From Methanobacterium sp. (GTDB lineage: Archaea; Methanobacteriota; Methanobacteria; Methanobacteriales; Methanobacteriaceae): 10,408 bases of DNA. The stretch lies in contig JAHRFX010000005.1 in the NCBI GenBank assembly GCA_019084405.1, positions 1-10,408 of the forward strand, written 5' to 3'. A program made the position numbers and the translations under genes. This document shows positions 1 through 6,751 of this stretch, piece by piece; within the stretch, counting starts at the first letter, position 1; each line of letters opens with the position of its first letter. The notes under the pieces were generated by a model. It did not search any database, had not been told where the DNA came from, and worked only from the letters and a program-made list of their open reading frames with translations.

Positions 1-212
1 ACGTTACAGAAAGTTTAGAATTGAATATCCGTCAGTGGATATGTCCTGAATGCAAAATGCACCATGATAGGGATGTAAACGCTGCGTGTAATATTCTAAC
101 CGTAGGAACTACGGGGCTTGCCTTTAGTAAAAATCAACACGTTAGTTGGTGGATTAGGAATCCATTGACCTCCACAGGTCATGGTAGTTCAAATAACTAC
201 TACTCTAATTAA
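1..212 (+). CDS. tnpB: TnpB (IS200/IS605 group) RNA-guided nuclease, C-terminal part; 5' end outside window
   Basis: The reading frame is open from base 3 to the TAA at 210-212, so this is the 3' end of a longer gene cut by the window edge. The visible residues contain WICPEC, the second CxxC knuckle of the TnpB zinc ribbon, followed by HDRDVNAACNIL, which carries the last catalytic Asp of the RuvC nuclease fold. TnpB proteins of IS200/IS605 elements are RNA-guided DNA nucleases that help the transposon persist. About 33 residues follow the NIL motif (GTTGLAFSKN..., Ser/Asn-rich at the end); this tail is poorly conserved in the family and here overlaps several DNA hairpins. No tnpA is visible. 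Whether the full gene is intact cannot be judged. The family call is secure; activity is not shown. Confidence 0.87.
   Translation, partial: VTESLELNIRQWICPECKMHHDRDVNAACNILTVGTTGLAFSKNQHVSWWIRNPLTSTGHGSSNNYYSN
100..200 (+). ncRNA. Possible omega (guide) RNA scaffold overlapping the 3' end of tnpB
   Basis: Three hairpins lie in the last 110 bases of tnpB: CCGTAG-GAA-CTACGG (100-114, 6 bp); CCATTGACCT-CCAC-AGGTCATGG (162-184, 9 bp with one bulged T); and GTAGTT-CAAAT-AACTAC (184-200, 6 bp). TnpB guide RNAs are known to come from the 3' end of tnpB plus the transposon right end, with the guide just beyond the element. A TCAA tetranucleotide at 189-192, in the loop of the last hairpin, resembles the right-end cleavage site known for IS608. 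The hairpins are seen directly; the omega RNA role and the element boundary are inferred. Confidence 0.35.
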
Positions 213-598
213 CAATCTAAAAAACCAGGAAATATAATAGATTTGTATTTTTAATCATTCAGAGTATTTTAATTAAATGAGAGATAAATTAAAACTCCAT
301 ATATTCAGTGATTTACAGAGTATGGAACTCAAAAATTAATTGGTATTCTATCTGGACTTAAATATCCCATGCAGTATTTTTCATGAACTTAATAATAATC
401 TCCTTTTTTAAAAAAAGATTTAAATACTCTATTTTACAAAGAACATTATAACAAGTCTGATTATAGAACTTGCATGTGTTGTTGATTAAATTCATGGCTA
501 AAATAATATGGTAACATTCTTTTCTAATGATATAACTATGCGTATTTCTAAATCAATAGGGGAATCTCGTTATAGCTTTTTATCTTAAGAGCGTTACA
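213..598. other. AT-rich stretch without a recognisable gene
   Basis: This 386-base stretch between the transposon remnant and the lsm promoter holds no ORF I can support. The longest short frame on + is 277-339 (20 codons, MRDKLKLHIF...), which has no ribosome binding site and no recognisable similarity. The only clear signal is the promoter-like element at 411-426. The right end of the tnpB element should lie near its start, and decayed transposon sequence is possible. Confidence 0.5.
411..426 (+). promoter_or_regulatory. Strong archaeal promoter (BRE + TATA), target uncertain
   Basis: AAAAAAGA directly before TTTAAATA (419-426) matches the archaeal BRE/TATA consensus very well. Transcription would begin near 445-450, about 200 bases before lsm. 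It would give lsm a long 5' leader or make a separate short RNA. A T6/A-run (404-416) overlaps it on the upstream side. Confidence 0.5.
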
Positions 599-606
599 TT
601 TAAATA
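599..606 (+). promoter_or_regulatory. TATA box of lsm
   Basis: TTTAAATA at 599-606 places the transcription start near 625-630, leaving about 20 bases of leader that include the GGTGAT ribosome binding site at 638-643. The upstream BRE-like bases are weaker than at the 411 promoter. Confidence 0.5.
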
Positions 607-637
607 TAAATCCAGCCAACATTGAAGTTATAGGACA

Positions 638-643
638 GGTGAT
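638..643 (+). promoter_or_regulatory. Shine-Dalgarno GGTGAT that decides the lsm start
   Basis: GGTGAT matches the archaeal 16S rRNA tail and lies 4 bases before the ATG at 648. The in-frame GTG at 639 is part of this site and so is not the start. Confidence 0.75.
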
Positions 644-647
644 AATT

Positions 648-884
648 ATGAATGCACAGAAAGTGAATGTACAAAGGCCACTTGATGCATTAGGCAAATC
701 TTTAAATTCCCCGGTACTAATCAAACTGAAAGGTGACCGAGAATTTAGAGGGGTTTTAAAGAGTTTCGACTTACATATGAACTTGGTATTAAATGATGCT
801 GAAGAACTAGAAAAAGGTGAAGTGACCCGAAGATTGGGCACAGTTCTAATCCGTGGAGATAACATAGTATATATATCTCCCTGA
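648..884 (+). CDS. Archaeal Sm-like RNA-binding protein (LSm, SmAP)
   Basis: A 78-residue protein with the full Sm fold. Sm1 spans roughly residues 13-55, with the RNA-contacting D41-L-H43-M-N45 segment; Sm2 is near 62-76, with IRGDNIVYI (R69-G70-D71-N72). These residues form the uridine-binding pocket in archaeal Sm proteins, which assemble as heptameric rings and bind U-rich RNA; roles in RNA processing and tRNA metabolism have been proposed. Its sequence is very close to what I recall for the Methanothermobacter LSm. The start is ATG 648, since the in-frame GTG at 639 lies inside the ribosome binding site. It has its own TATA box, and a T9 run 108 bases after its stop suggests it can be transcribed alone, although rpl37e follows on the same strand. 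Confidence 0.96.
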   Translation: MNAQKVNVQRPLDALGKSLNSPVLIKLKGDREFRGVLKSFDLHMNLVLNDAEELEKGEVTRRLGTVLIRGDNIVYISP

Positions 885-966
885 ACTAAATGTTTATAAT
901 AGAAATTAGTTAATTTTAATAATAAATTATTTTAATATTAAGTAACTATACTATTTGTTGGATTAA

Positions 967-974
967 TTTATATT
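967..974 (+). promoter_or_regulatory. Possible TATA box of rpl37e
   Basis: TTTATATT at 967-974 would start transcription near 993-998, just before the AGGAGG ribosome binding site at 1001-1006. The surrounding DNA is almost all A/T, so this assignment is weak. Confidence 0.35.
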
Positions 975-991
975 CTATTAAAATTTTCATC

Positions 992-1000
992 TTTTTTTTT
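992..1000 (+). terminator. T9 run after lsm
   Basis: Nine consecutive T residues match the oligo-U type of archaeal intrinsic terminator. They lie 108 bases after the lsm stop and touch the rpl37e Shine-Dalgarno, so any read-through message would have to cross them. Confidence 0.35.
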
Positions 1001-1014
1001 AGGAGGATTTAATA

Positions 1015-1197
1015 ATGAAAGGTACACCCTCATTTGGTAAAAGAAATAAAAAGACCCACATTCGATGTCGAAGGTGTGGTAGAAACGCTTATCATGTTCG
1101 CCGAAAAGTTTGTGCTTCCTGTGGTTTTGGTAAATCCAAAAGAGTAAGGAGATACAGCTGGCAAAACAAAAAGATAACCGGTCAAAGGTTGAAATAG
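1015..1197 (+). CDS. rpl37e: Large ribosomal subunit protein L37e (eL37)
   Basis: A 60-residue, highly basic protein with a four-Cys zinc ribbon, C18-x2-C21 and C33-x2-C36, and the conserved start KGTPSFGKRNKKTHIRCRRCG. The length and motif order are those of archaeal L37e, a zinc-binding component of the large ribosomal subunit with no bacterial counterpart. The start is set by AGGAGG at 1001-1006, 8 bases before ATG 1015. Its stop codon (1195-1197) directly abuts the ATG of the next gene, so the two are almost certainly cotranscribed. An lsm-rpl37e pair is common in archaea. Confidence 0.97.
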   Translation: MKGTPSFGKRNKKTHIRCRRCGRNAYHVRRKVCASCGFGKSKRVRRYSWQNKKITGQRLK

Positions 1198-2100
1198 ATG
1201 GATAATAAAAGCCCTATTGATGTGAGAATAATTGTGGAAGGCGCCTCTGATATGGAAAGTGTTTCACGGGCCATGCAGGACGTGGCACTAGGCGCAGAGT
1301 ATCACATTACCATCTCTTCCATCATACCCACCACCAGTATTGATATTGCCCGTAAGGCGGTTCAAGGAGCTGACGTGGTATTAATTGCCACTGATGTGGA
1401 TGGTCCTGGAAGAGATCTGGCTGAAAAATTTCAAAAATCCCTTAAAGACGAAGTAGGACACCTTGAAAGGATGAAATTTCCTTATGGGCACGATGTGGAG
1501 TACATCGATCCCGGGATAATTTCAGAAGAAATTAAAAACGCCATCATTAGGGCGGGTTTGTTATCTATTGCTAATATTAGAGATTTCAGGGAACTGGAAG
1601 ACCAATTCATGGAATCTCATCATAAAATGCAGGAATTATCACAGGAAAATAATAATCTACTTAATGAAAACCAGGCCCTATTAGATAAAATGGAAGAATT
1701 TTCTATCGCTAATGAGGAAATTCTACAGGAATCTGATAAACTTAAAATTGAACTGGAAAATATTAAAGCAGATTACAACCAGTTAGAGTCTCAATACACT
1801 GGTATTTTGAATAAAAATTTATTTGAAGTTTTTTCTATTACAAAGCTTTGGAGAGAAGCTTTTGATGAAGATTTAAAAGATTTAGAACATATTACTTTTG
1901 CAACTAATCAATTTAAACCAGATAATATTATAGTAGGTCAGGGCTGGATAAGTGCCCGGTCTAGGGATAAGGCCATAGAATGGCTCAAGGTTATTAGAAC
2001 CGCCCTTATTTTCATGGATCCTAAATCTGAAGAACTAAAAAACGATTTAGATGAGGAAAATGATAATCTGAATAATCAATTCCAGAATATTTGGGAATGA
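1198..2100 (+). CDS. Toprim-domain protein with long coiled coil, function unknown
   Basis: A 300-residue protein beginning on the base after the rpl37e stop, so probably translated by coupling. Residues about 7-100 form a Toprim-like domain: IIVEGASD with the catalytic-type Glu at E14, and LIATDVDGPGR with D66 and D68, the metal-binding DxD pair also found in DnaG primase and topoisomerases. Residues about 125-205 are Glu/Gln/Asn/Leu-rich with heptad-like spacing (ELEDQF...MQELSQENN...), predicting a coiled coil. The C-terminal part (about 206-285; LWREAFDEDL..., GWISARSRDKAIEWLKVIRTALIFMD) is compact and unknown to me. The acidic tail ends NNQFQNIWE. No primase zinc finger or topoisomerase Tyr domain is present. 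The Toprim active residues suggest nucleic-acid phosphoryl transfer or nucleotide binding; the real substrate is unknown. Confidence 0.8.
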   Translation: MDNKSPIDVRIIVEGASDMESVSRAMQDVALGAEYHITISSIIPTTSIDIARKAVQGADVVLIATDVDGPGRDLAEKFQKSLKDEVGHLERMKFPYGHDVEYIDPGIISEEIKNAIIRAGLLSIANIRDFRELEDQFMESHHKMQELSQENNNLLNENQALLDKMEEFSIANEEILQESDKLKIELENIKADYNQLESQYTGILNKNLFEVFSITKLWREAFDEDLKDLEHITFATNQFKPDNIIVGQGWISARSRDKAIEWLKVIRTALIFMDPKSEELKNDLDEENDNLNNQFQNIWE

Positions 2101-2137
2101 TCTTATTTTAAATTAATATTCTAGGGGAGAATCCAAA

Positions 2138-3535
2138 TTGCAAGATAAGTGTGGTATTGTAGGTATATACTCTCATAACAATTCAAAAAACGTGGCTTCC
2201 CCTATATATTTCGGTCTCTATGCTCTACAGCACCGGGGCCAGGAATCTGCAGGGATATCCACCCATAATGGTCAGGATTTAAGTACCTACCGGGGCATGG
2301 GTCTGGTATGTGACGTTTTTAATAATGGAAAAGTGGATGAATTAGAAGGCCATGTGGGTATTGGTCATGTAAGGTATTCCACCACTGGCAGCTCACTTCT
2401 GGAAAATTCACAACCTTTTTTTAGTGAGTTCCAGGGTGGAAATATTGCCATAGCACATAATGGAGATATAATTAATTCCATGGAACTCCGCCAGGAATTA
2501 AAGGCCCAGGGCCACCAATTCAGATCCACCACCGATTCGGAAGTCATCTGCCATATGCTAAGCCGGGAATACATCAAAAATCAGGGCATGATTGAATCTA
2601 TAAAGGCCGTCACCAGGCAACTGATTGGATCCTATTCCATGGTGGTACTGGTTAACAGTGACCTTTACGTGGTCCGGGACCCCCTAGGTATGAAACCACT
2701 AGCCCTGGGCCAGAAAGGGGATATCAATATGGTGGCCTCAGAAACAGTGGCCTTTGATGTTATTGGGGCTAAACTACTACGGGATGTGGAACCGGGTGAA
2801 ATCATACTGCTCAATGATAAAATCACCAGTTATAAAATGGACACCTCCGGGATTAAAAGGGCCCACTGCATGTTTGAATATGTATACTTTGCCCGACCAG
2901 ACAGCATCATCGACCAGAGAAATGTTTACCAGGTGCGCTTAAATATAGGTAAAGCCCTGCATCAGGAGTTCCCGGCCAATGCAGATGTGGTGATGCCGGT
3001 ACCGGATTCTGCAATTACCGCTGCTATAGGATACTCCCGGGCTTCAGGACTACCCTATGGTGAAGGACTAATCAAGAACCGTTACATTGGACGTACTTTT
3101 ATCATACCCACCCAGGGTGAAAGGGAGACCTCGGTAAAACTCAAGATGAACCCTATTAAATCTGAACTGGAAGGCAAAAGCATTGTACTTTTAGATGACA
3201 GCATAGTAAGAGGGACCACCTCCAAGTCATTAATTGATGTACTAAAACAAACCGGAGTAAAGGAAATTCACCTGAGAATAGGATGCCCTCCCATAATCTC
3301 ACCCTGTTACTATGGGGTGGCTATGGCCACTAAAAAAGAATTAATTGCTGCAAATAATTCGGTTCAAGAAATTAAAGAGTCACTGGGAGTGGATTCATTG
3401 GGATACCTTTCCCTGGAATCCTTAATTAAATGCATTGGTATTGAAAAGGACCAGTTATGTACCGGATGTATGGATGGGGAATACCCTACCGAACTTCCCC
3501 GGGACCTGGAACTCTATGAATCCTACCGCTGTTAA
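2138..3535 (+). CDS. purF: Amidophosphoribosyltransferase (glutamine PRPP amidotransferase)
   Basis: It catalyses the first committed step of purine synthesis, PRPP + glutamine to phosphoribosylamine. The 465-residue product starts M-Q-D-K-C5-GIVGIY: C5 is the glutaminase nucleophile, exposed after removal of a four-residue propeptide. The Ntn glutaminase domain (5 to about 235) shows HVRYSTTG (R79), HNGD (N108-G109-D110) and TTDSE (D133). The phosphoribosyltransferase domain has the PRPP loop VLLDDSIVRGTTS (350-362). Cysteines C244, C390, C441 and C444 match the four 4Fe-4S ligands of the Bacillus-type enzyme; the first two keep the same 146-residue spacing. The start is TTG 2138, 8 bases after GGGGAG (2124-2129); no ATG would leave the Cys near the N-terminus. 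It follows the Toprim gene by 37 bases and is probably in the same operon. Confidence 0.97.
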   Translation: MQDKCGIVGIYSHNNSKNVASPIYFGLYALQHRGQESAGISTHNGQDLSTYRGMGLVCDVFNNGKVDELEGHVGIGHVRYSTTGSSLLENSQPFFSEFQGGNIAIAHNGDIINSMELRQELKAQGHQFRSTTDSEVICHMLSREYIKNQGMIESIKAVTRQLIGSYSMVVLVNSDLYVVRDPLGMKPLALGQKGDINMVASETVAFDVIGAKLLRDVEPGEIILLNDKITSYKMDTSGIKRAHCMFEYVYFARPDSIIDQRNVYQVRLNIGKALHQEFPANADVVMPVPDSAITAAIGYSRASGLPYGEGLIKNRYIGRTFIIPTQGERETSVKLKMNPIKSELEGKSIVLLDDSIVRGTTSKSLIDVLKQTGVKEIHLRIGCPPIISPCYYGVAMATKKELIAANNSVQEIKESLGVDSLGYLSLESLIKCIGIEKDQLCTGCMDGEYPTELPRDLELYESYRC

Positions 3536-3560
3536 ATAATTATTTTTCAAATCTTATTAT

Positions 3561-3568
3561 TTTATAAA
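3561..3568 (+). promoter_or_regulatory. TATA box of the U32-family gene
   Basis: TTTATAAA at 3561-3568 predicts a start of transcription near 3587-3591, at or next to ATG 3589. No Shine-Dalgarno precedes either candidate ATG, which fits a leaderless or nearly leaderless message. Confidence 0.45.
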
Positions 3569-3588
3569 ATCTAAATAAAATGGTTAAT

Positions 3589-4770
3589 ATGGTGGAACTA
3601 TTATCTCCTGCAGGTAACTTCACATCCCTAGCCGCCGCCCTTAAAAATGGGGCTGATTCGGTTTACATTGGTATACATGGCTTCAATATGAGGGCCCATA
3701 CCACCAACTTTTCACTAACTGAACTGGAAAAAGCCGTAAACATGGCCCATAATCATGAATCCAAGCTGTACCTGTGCACCAATACCATGATGAAAAACCA
3801 GGATCTGGACGGGCTGGAGAAAATATTACCTTTAGTTGTTGAATCCGGGGCGGATGCTCTTATTGTATCTGACCTGGGGGCCCTGGAACTAATCAGGGAT
3901 TACCACCTGGAGGCCCACTATTCAGTTCAGGGCAATGTATCCAATACCCGCACCCTGCACACCTTAAAAAAACTGGGGGTAAAAAGGGTTATCCTCTCCC
4001 GGGAACTATCCCTGGAGGAAATAAAAGAAATAAGTAGTAAATCCCCCCTGGAAATAGAGGTATTTATTCACGGGGCCCAGTGCATGGCCCTGTCTGGACG
4101 CTGTTTTTTGAGTAGCTACCTGTACCAGAAAAATGCCAACTGCGGGGAATGCCTGCAGCCCTGCCGTAAGGTATGGAAAATGGAATGCGAAGATGGTAGT
4201 AAATTAATTTTAGAAAACCAGGAGAATATGACTCATTTCTTAAGTCCCCGGGATATGTGTATGATTGAATACATACCGGAGTTAATGGAATCTGGTGTTT
4301 CTGCTTTTAAGATAGAGGGTCGGGCTAGAAGTGCAGATTATGTAGGGGAGGTTACCAGGGTTTACCAGGAAGCTATTAATACTTATCATAGCGGATGGTC
4401 ATTTAAAAGCGAATGGTTAGATGATCTAAAAAACGTATTTAACCGGGGCTTTGATCAGGGTTTCTACTTCCAAAAACCCCTGCAGGATAGTCCTTCCAAC
4501 CAGTCGCCCTATATAAAAAAAGATGTGGGGGAAGTGGTTAATTATTTCAGCCAGGTAAAAGCAGCAGAAGTAAGATTATGGGCTGATCTAAAAGTAGGGG
4601 ATCATCTTATTATTCAGGGCCCCACCACGGGATCCATCAAACAAAAGGTGGAATCCATGCAGATGGAGGGATCAAGTATTACCAAAGCCGTAAAAGGAGA
4701 TAATGCAGGCTTAAAAGTGGATGAAAAGGTACGCCCTGGTGATCTCGTTTATAAAAAAGTTAAAAGATAG
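3589..4770 (+). CDS. Peptidase U32 family protein (TrhP/YegQ-like Fe-S protein)
   Basis: A 393-residue protein opening MVELLSPAGNF, the usual U32 N-terminus, with a TIM-barrel-like N-terminal region. The family signature is EVFIHGAQCMALSGRCFLS (about 157-175), with C165 and C172; further Cys occur at NCGECLQPC (C185, C188, C192) and C224. In studied U32 proteins (TrhP, UbiU/UbiV) four such Cys hold an iron-sulfur cluster used in hydroxylation of tRNA or ubiquinone precursors; true protease activity is doubtful for most members. The C-terminal 80 residues (GEVVNYFSQ... VRPGDLVYKK) look like the U32 C-terminal beta-barrel. Methanogens lack ubiquinone, so an RNA-modification role is more likely (inference). 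Start: ATG 3589 fits the family N-terminus and TATA spacing; ATG 3580 (three residues longer) is possible. Confidence 0.88.
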   Translation: MVELLSPAGNFTSLAAALKNGADSVYIGIHGFNMRAHTTNFSLTELEKAVNMAHNHESKLYLCTNTMMKNQDLDGLEKILPLVVESGADALIVSDLGALELIRDYHLEAHYSVQGNVSNTRTLHTLKKLGVKRVILSRELSLEEIKEISSKSPLEIEVFIHGAQCMALSGRCFLSSYLYQKNANCGECLQPCRKVWKMECEDGSKLILENQENMTHFLSPRDMCMIEYIPELMESGVSAFKIEGRARSADYVGEVTRVYQEAINTYHSGWSFKSEWLDDLKNVFNRGFDQGFYFQKPLQDSPSNQSPYIKKDVGEVVNYFSQVKAAEVRLWADLKVGDHLIIQGPTTGSIKQKVESMQMEGSSITKAVKGDNAGLKVDEKVRPGDLVYKKVKR

Positions 4771-4782
4771 CATCAATCTATA

Positions 4783-4790
4783 TTTTTTTT
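4783..4790 (+). terminator. T8 run after the U32 gene
   Basis: Eight T residues 13 bases after the stop codon, without a strong hairpin, match the oligo-T terminators of archaea. It separates the U32 gene from the CBS-cfbC unit. Confidence 0.45.
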
Positions 4791-4904
4791 ATTAGAAAAA
4801 TTAAATCAATTAAACATTATACTTATTTAAATCAAAAAGAATAATTATTTCATGTTGAAAATTACTGTGATTATTAAAATCCCATCTAAAAAGGAGTTGA
4901 TGAA

Positions 4905-5387
4905 TTGATAGAAATTCAAGATGCCATGCAAAAAGAGGTAATAACCTTTAAAGGGGCAGATAAGATTAGTGAGGTTTCTAAAATTTTAAGGGATTACAAG
5001 ATTAGTGGGGCCCCGGTGGTGGATGATGACCTAAATGTTGTGGGTATCCTCAGTGAAGGGGATATTATGCGGCTTTTAGAAGTCCATTCTCCTAATTTAA
5101 ATCTTATCTTGCCTGCGCCACTGGATTTAATTGAATTACCAGTGCGCATGAAGTACGAATTTGATGAGATAGCAGCTGGAATTAATAAAGCTGCAGTAGA
5201 GAAGGTCTCATCTATCATGACCATGAAGGTGGTTACCATCACTCCTGATAAATCCATTTCTGATGCAGCAGAACTCATGGATCAACACAAAATCAACCGC
5301 CTTCCAGTGGTGGATGAAGAGGATAAACTGGTGGGTATTCTCACCCGGGGGGATATCATCGGTGCTATGGTGAAATCTAATGAGTAA
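4905..5387 (+). CDS. Tandem CBS-domain protein
   Basis: A 160-residue soluble protein made of two CBS motifs and little else: the first at residues about 5-60 (APVVDDDLNVVGILSEGDIMRLL), the second at about 102-157 (NRLPVVDEEDKLVGILTRGDIIGAM). Paired CBS motifs form a Bateman module that binds adenine nucleotides, S-adenosylmethionine or related ligands, normally to regulate a partner. The start is TTG 4905, 8 bases after GGAG (4893-4896); the ATG at 4900 is closed by TGA after two codons. The 3' end overlaps cfbC by 8 bases and carries its ribosome binding site, so the two are translated together and CfbC is the obvious candidate partner (inference). An ATTTAAAT element at 4825-4832 could be the promoter. 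The specific ligand cannot be told from sequence. Confidence 0.9.
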   Translation: MIEIQDAMQKEVITFKGADKISEVSKILRDYKISGAPVVDDDLNVVGILSEGDIMRLLEVHSPNLNLILPAPLDLIELPVRMKYEFDEIAAGINKAAVEKVSSIMTMKVVTITPDKSISDAAELMDQHKINRLPVVDEEDKLVGILTRGDIIGAMVKSNE

Positions 5388-6174
5388 AACCAAGCGTATA
5401 GCCATCTATGGTAAGGGAGGTATTGGTAAATCCACCATTGTATCCAATATCGCTGGGGCCTATAGTGAGGATAAAAAGGTTCTGGTAATAGGATGCGACC
5501 CCAAGGCAGACACCACCCGTACCCTCTATGGCTCCCGACTGCCTACCATATTAAACATCATCAAGGAAAAAAGGGATGCCCGAAGAGATGATGTTATATT
5601 CAGTGGATTTAACCAGGTGATGTGCACCGAAAGCGGTGGTCCAGAACCAGGTGTGGGCTGTGCTGGTCGAGGAGTTATTGTAGCCATGAGCCTTCTGGAG
5701 AGGTTAAAGGTCTTTGAAGAAGACCTGGATGTGGTTATCTACGACGTACTGGGTGATGTGGTCTGCGGAGGATTTGCAGTTCCTTTAAGGGAAGACTATG
5801 CTGATGAAGTTTACATTGTAACTTCCGGAGAATATATGGCCCTTTATGCAGCTAATAATATTTCCAGGGGTATAAAAAAATTAAAAAGCCGTCTGGGGGG
5901 TATAATCTGTAACTGTAAAGGTCTGGATAATGAGGAAGAGGTGGTATCTCGCTTTGCCCGGAAAATAGGCACCAAAGTCATTGGAGTTATCCCCCGCAAT
6001 CAGCTGGTCCAGAAAAGCGAATACGATGCTAAAACCGTGATGGAGAAGTTCCCGGATTCAAATATGGCGGGGATGTATCGTGAACTCTCCCGGGCCATTT
6101 ATGAAAATTCAGATTTCATCCTCCCCACTCCCCTGGAAGATGAGGAATTTGAAGAGTTTTTCCAGAAACTTTAA
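5380..6174 (+). CDS. cfbC: Ni-sirohydrochlorin a,c-diamide reductive cyclase, ATP-dependent reductase subunit (NifH-like CfbC)
   Basis: A 264-residue NifH-superfamily ATPase. The P-loop is GKGGIGKS (11-18) and the switch-like segment is GCDPKADTTR. C94 (PGVGCAGRG) and C129 (DVVCGGF) are the ligands of the 4Fe-4S cluster bridging two subunits, with the same 35-residue spacing as nitrogenase Fe protein. Sequences of this type that keep YDVLGDVVCGGFAVPLRE but stand apart from nif genes in methanogens are CfbC. CfbC passes electrons to CfbD in the ATP-driven six-electron reduction and ring closure on the way to coenzyme F430 of methyl-coenzyme M reductase. No nifDK, nifI or cfbD is in view. It begins within the CBS gene (ATG 5380), with GGTGA at 5369-5373 six bases before it. 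A diverged NifH of another kind remains possible but less likely. Confidence 0.9.
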   Translation: MSKTKRIAIYGKGGIGKSTIVSNIAGAYSEDKKVLVIGCDPKADTTRTLYGSRLPTILNIIKEKRDARRDDVIFSGFNQVMCTESGGPEPGVGCAGRGVIVAMSLLERLKVFEEDLDVVIYDVLGDVVCGGFAVPLREDYADEVYIVTSGEYMALYAANNISRGIKKLKSRLGGIICNCKGLDNEEEVVSRFARKIGTKVIGVIPRNQLVQKSEYDAKTVMEKFPDSNMAGMYRELSRAIYENSDFILPTPLEDEEFEEFFQKL

Positions 6175-6180
6175 GGATTA

Positions 6181-6213
6181 TTTTTTTAATTTAAATTTTT
6201 AAAAATATTTTTT
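6181..6213. terminator. Convergent AT-rich terminator region between cfbC and the GIY-YIG gene
   Basis: T7 (6181-6187) begins 7 bases after the cfbC stop and T6 (6208-6213) follows; on the opposite strand A5 (6201-6205) reads as T5 for the gene arriving from the right. This fits a shared bidirectional poly-T terminator. Confidence 0.45.
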
Positions 6214-6215
6214 AC

Positions 6216-6263
6216 TATTTCAGGGATAACTTAAGGTGTATTTCTATTATTTCAGGGATAACT
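6216..6263. repeat. 16-bp direct duplication at the 3' end of the GIY-YIG gene
   Basis: TATTTCAGGGATAACT occurs at 6216-6231 and again, identically, at 6248-6263, separated by 16 bases. The second copy encodes the last codons of the minus-strand GIY-YIG gene and its TAA stop; the first lies just beyond the stop. It looks like a small local duplication of the gene end. Confidence 0.8.
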
Positions 6264-6684
6264 GGGATAGATCCTGGGGAATTAACTTATTTTTTAAAAA
6301 TGAGTCCTCACAGGTTTTAATTGATTCAACTGAATCTTTAAAATAGAATAGATGAGAATTACACCTGCAATCTGATGAACCGAATCCGGGTATTTCTTTA
6401 GATTTCAGGGAGATATTACGGGAGATATCACACTCCACCTTATGGGGGTTACAGGCAAAGACTACTTCTATTACTCTGGTGTGAGGTGCAGCTAAAAGGT
6501 AGTCCACATGCCAGAATAATTTCTTGGATGAGGAAAGGTGTCTTTTTATACGACCTTCCAGTGAATTAAGGGCGGATCCCACATAGACATAAAACCCTTT
6601 TTCAAAATGAAAATTGCCTTTTTTACCTACAGCAAGGTTACATTCTTTTTTATTTTCAATAATTAAGCAGTAAGTTCCTTTCAT
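6247..6684 (-). CDS. Small GIY-YIG nuclease-like protein (DUF123 family)
   Basis: A 145-residue protein with the DUF123 form of the GIY-YIG fold: GFYVYVGSALNSLEGRIKRHL (30-50, with the two beta-strand motif residues and R45), WHVDYLL (58-64), ECDISRNI (84-91), and the family-typical GFGSSDCRCNSHLFYF (100-115, C106 and C108). The fold is that of UvrC-type and homing nucleases; DUF123 proteins occur alone or fused to endonuclease III, which hints at DNA repair, but their substrate is not established. The start is the ATG at 6684-6682, with an AGGA six bases upstream on the minus strand. It is divergent from arsR and convergent with cfbC, so it is a single-gene unit. The last few residues (LSQLSLK) lie in the duplicated 16-mer and may have been altered by it. 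Confidence 0.85.
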   Translation of the reverse strand: MKGTYCLIIENKKECNLAVGKKGNFHFEKGFYVYVGSALNSLEGRIKRHLSSSKKLFWHVDYLLAAPHTRVIEVVFACNPHKVECDISRNISLKSKEIPGFGSSDCRCNSHLFYFKDSVESIKTCEDSFLKNKLIPQDLSQLSLK

Positions 6685-6751
6685 TTTTATTCCTATTTTA
6701 TTTTTGATATGCTTTTTGTGGGCATCGTGGTTTAAACTTTTACACCTTCAA

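Noticed and set aside
213..598. tRNA, CRISPR or other RNA gene in the gene-poor left region
   Set aside because: No cloverleaf with a TTCRA arm and no regularly spaced repeats were seen; short repeats such as CAGAGTAT (260-267 and 316-323) are expected by chance in AT-rich DNA.
548..865. Minus-strand 105-codon ORF
   Set aside because: Antisense of lsm, whose Sm1 and Sm2 motifs are unmistakable; no supporting motif on the minus strand.
4994..5278. Minus-strand ORF over the CBS gene
   Set aside because: Shadow of two well-conserved CBS motifs; composition only reflects the complementary strand.
5380..6174. Nitrogenase iron protein NifH
   Set aside because: The Fe-S Cys and P-loop are shared, but no nif genes are near and the sequence type matches the F430 reductase CfbC of methanogens.
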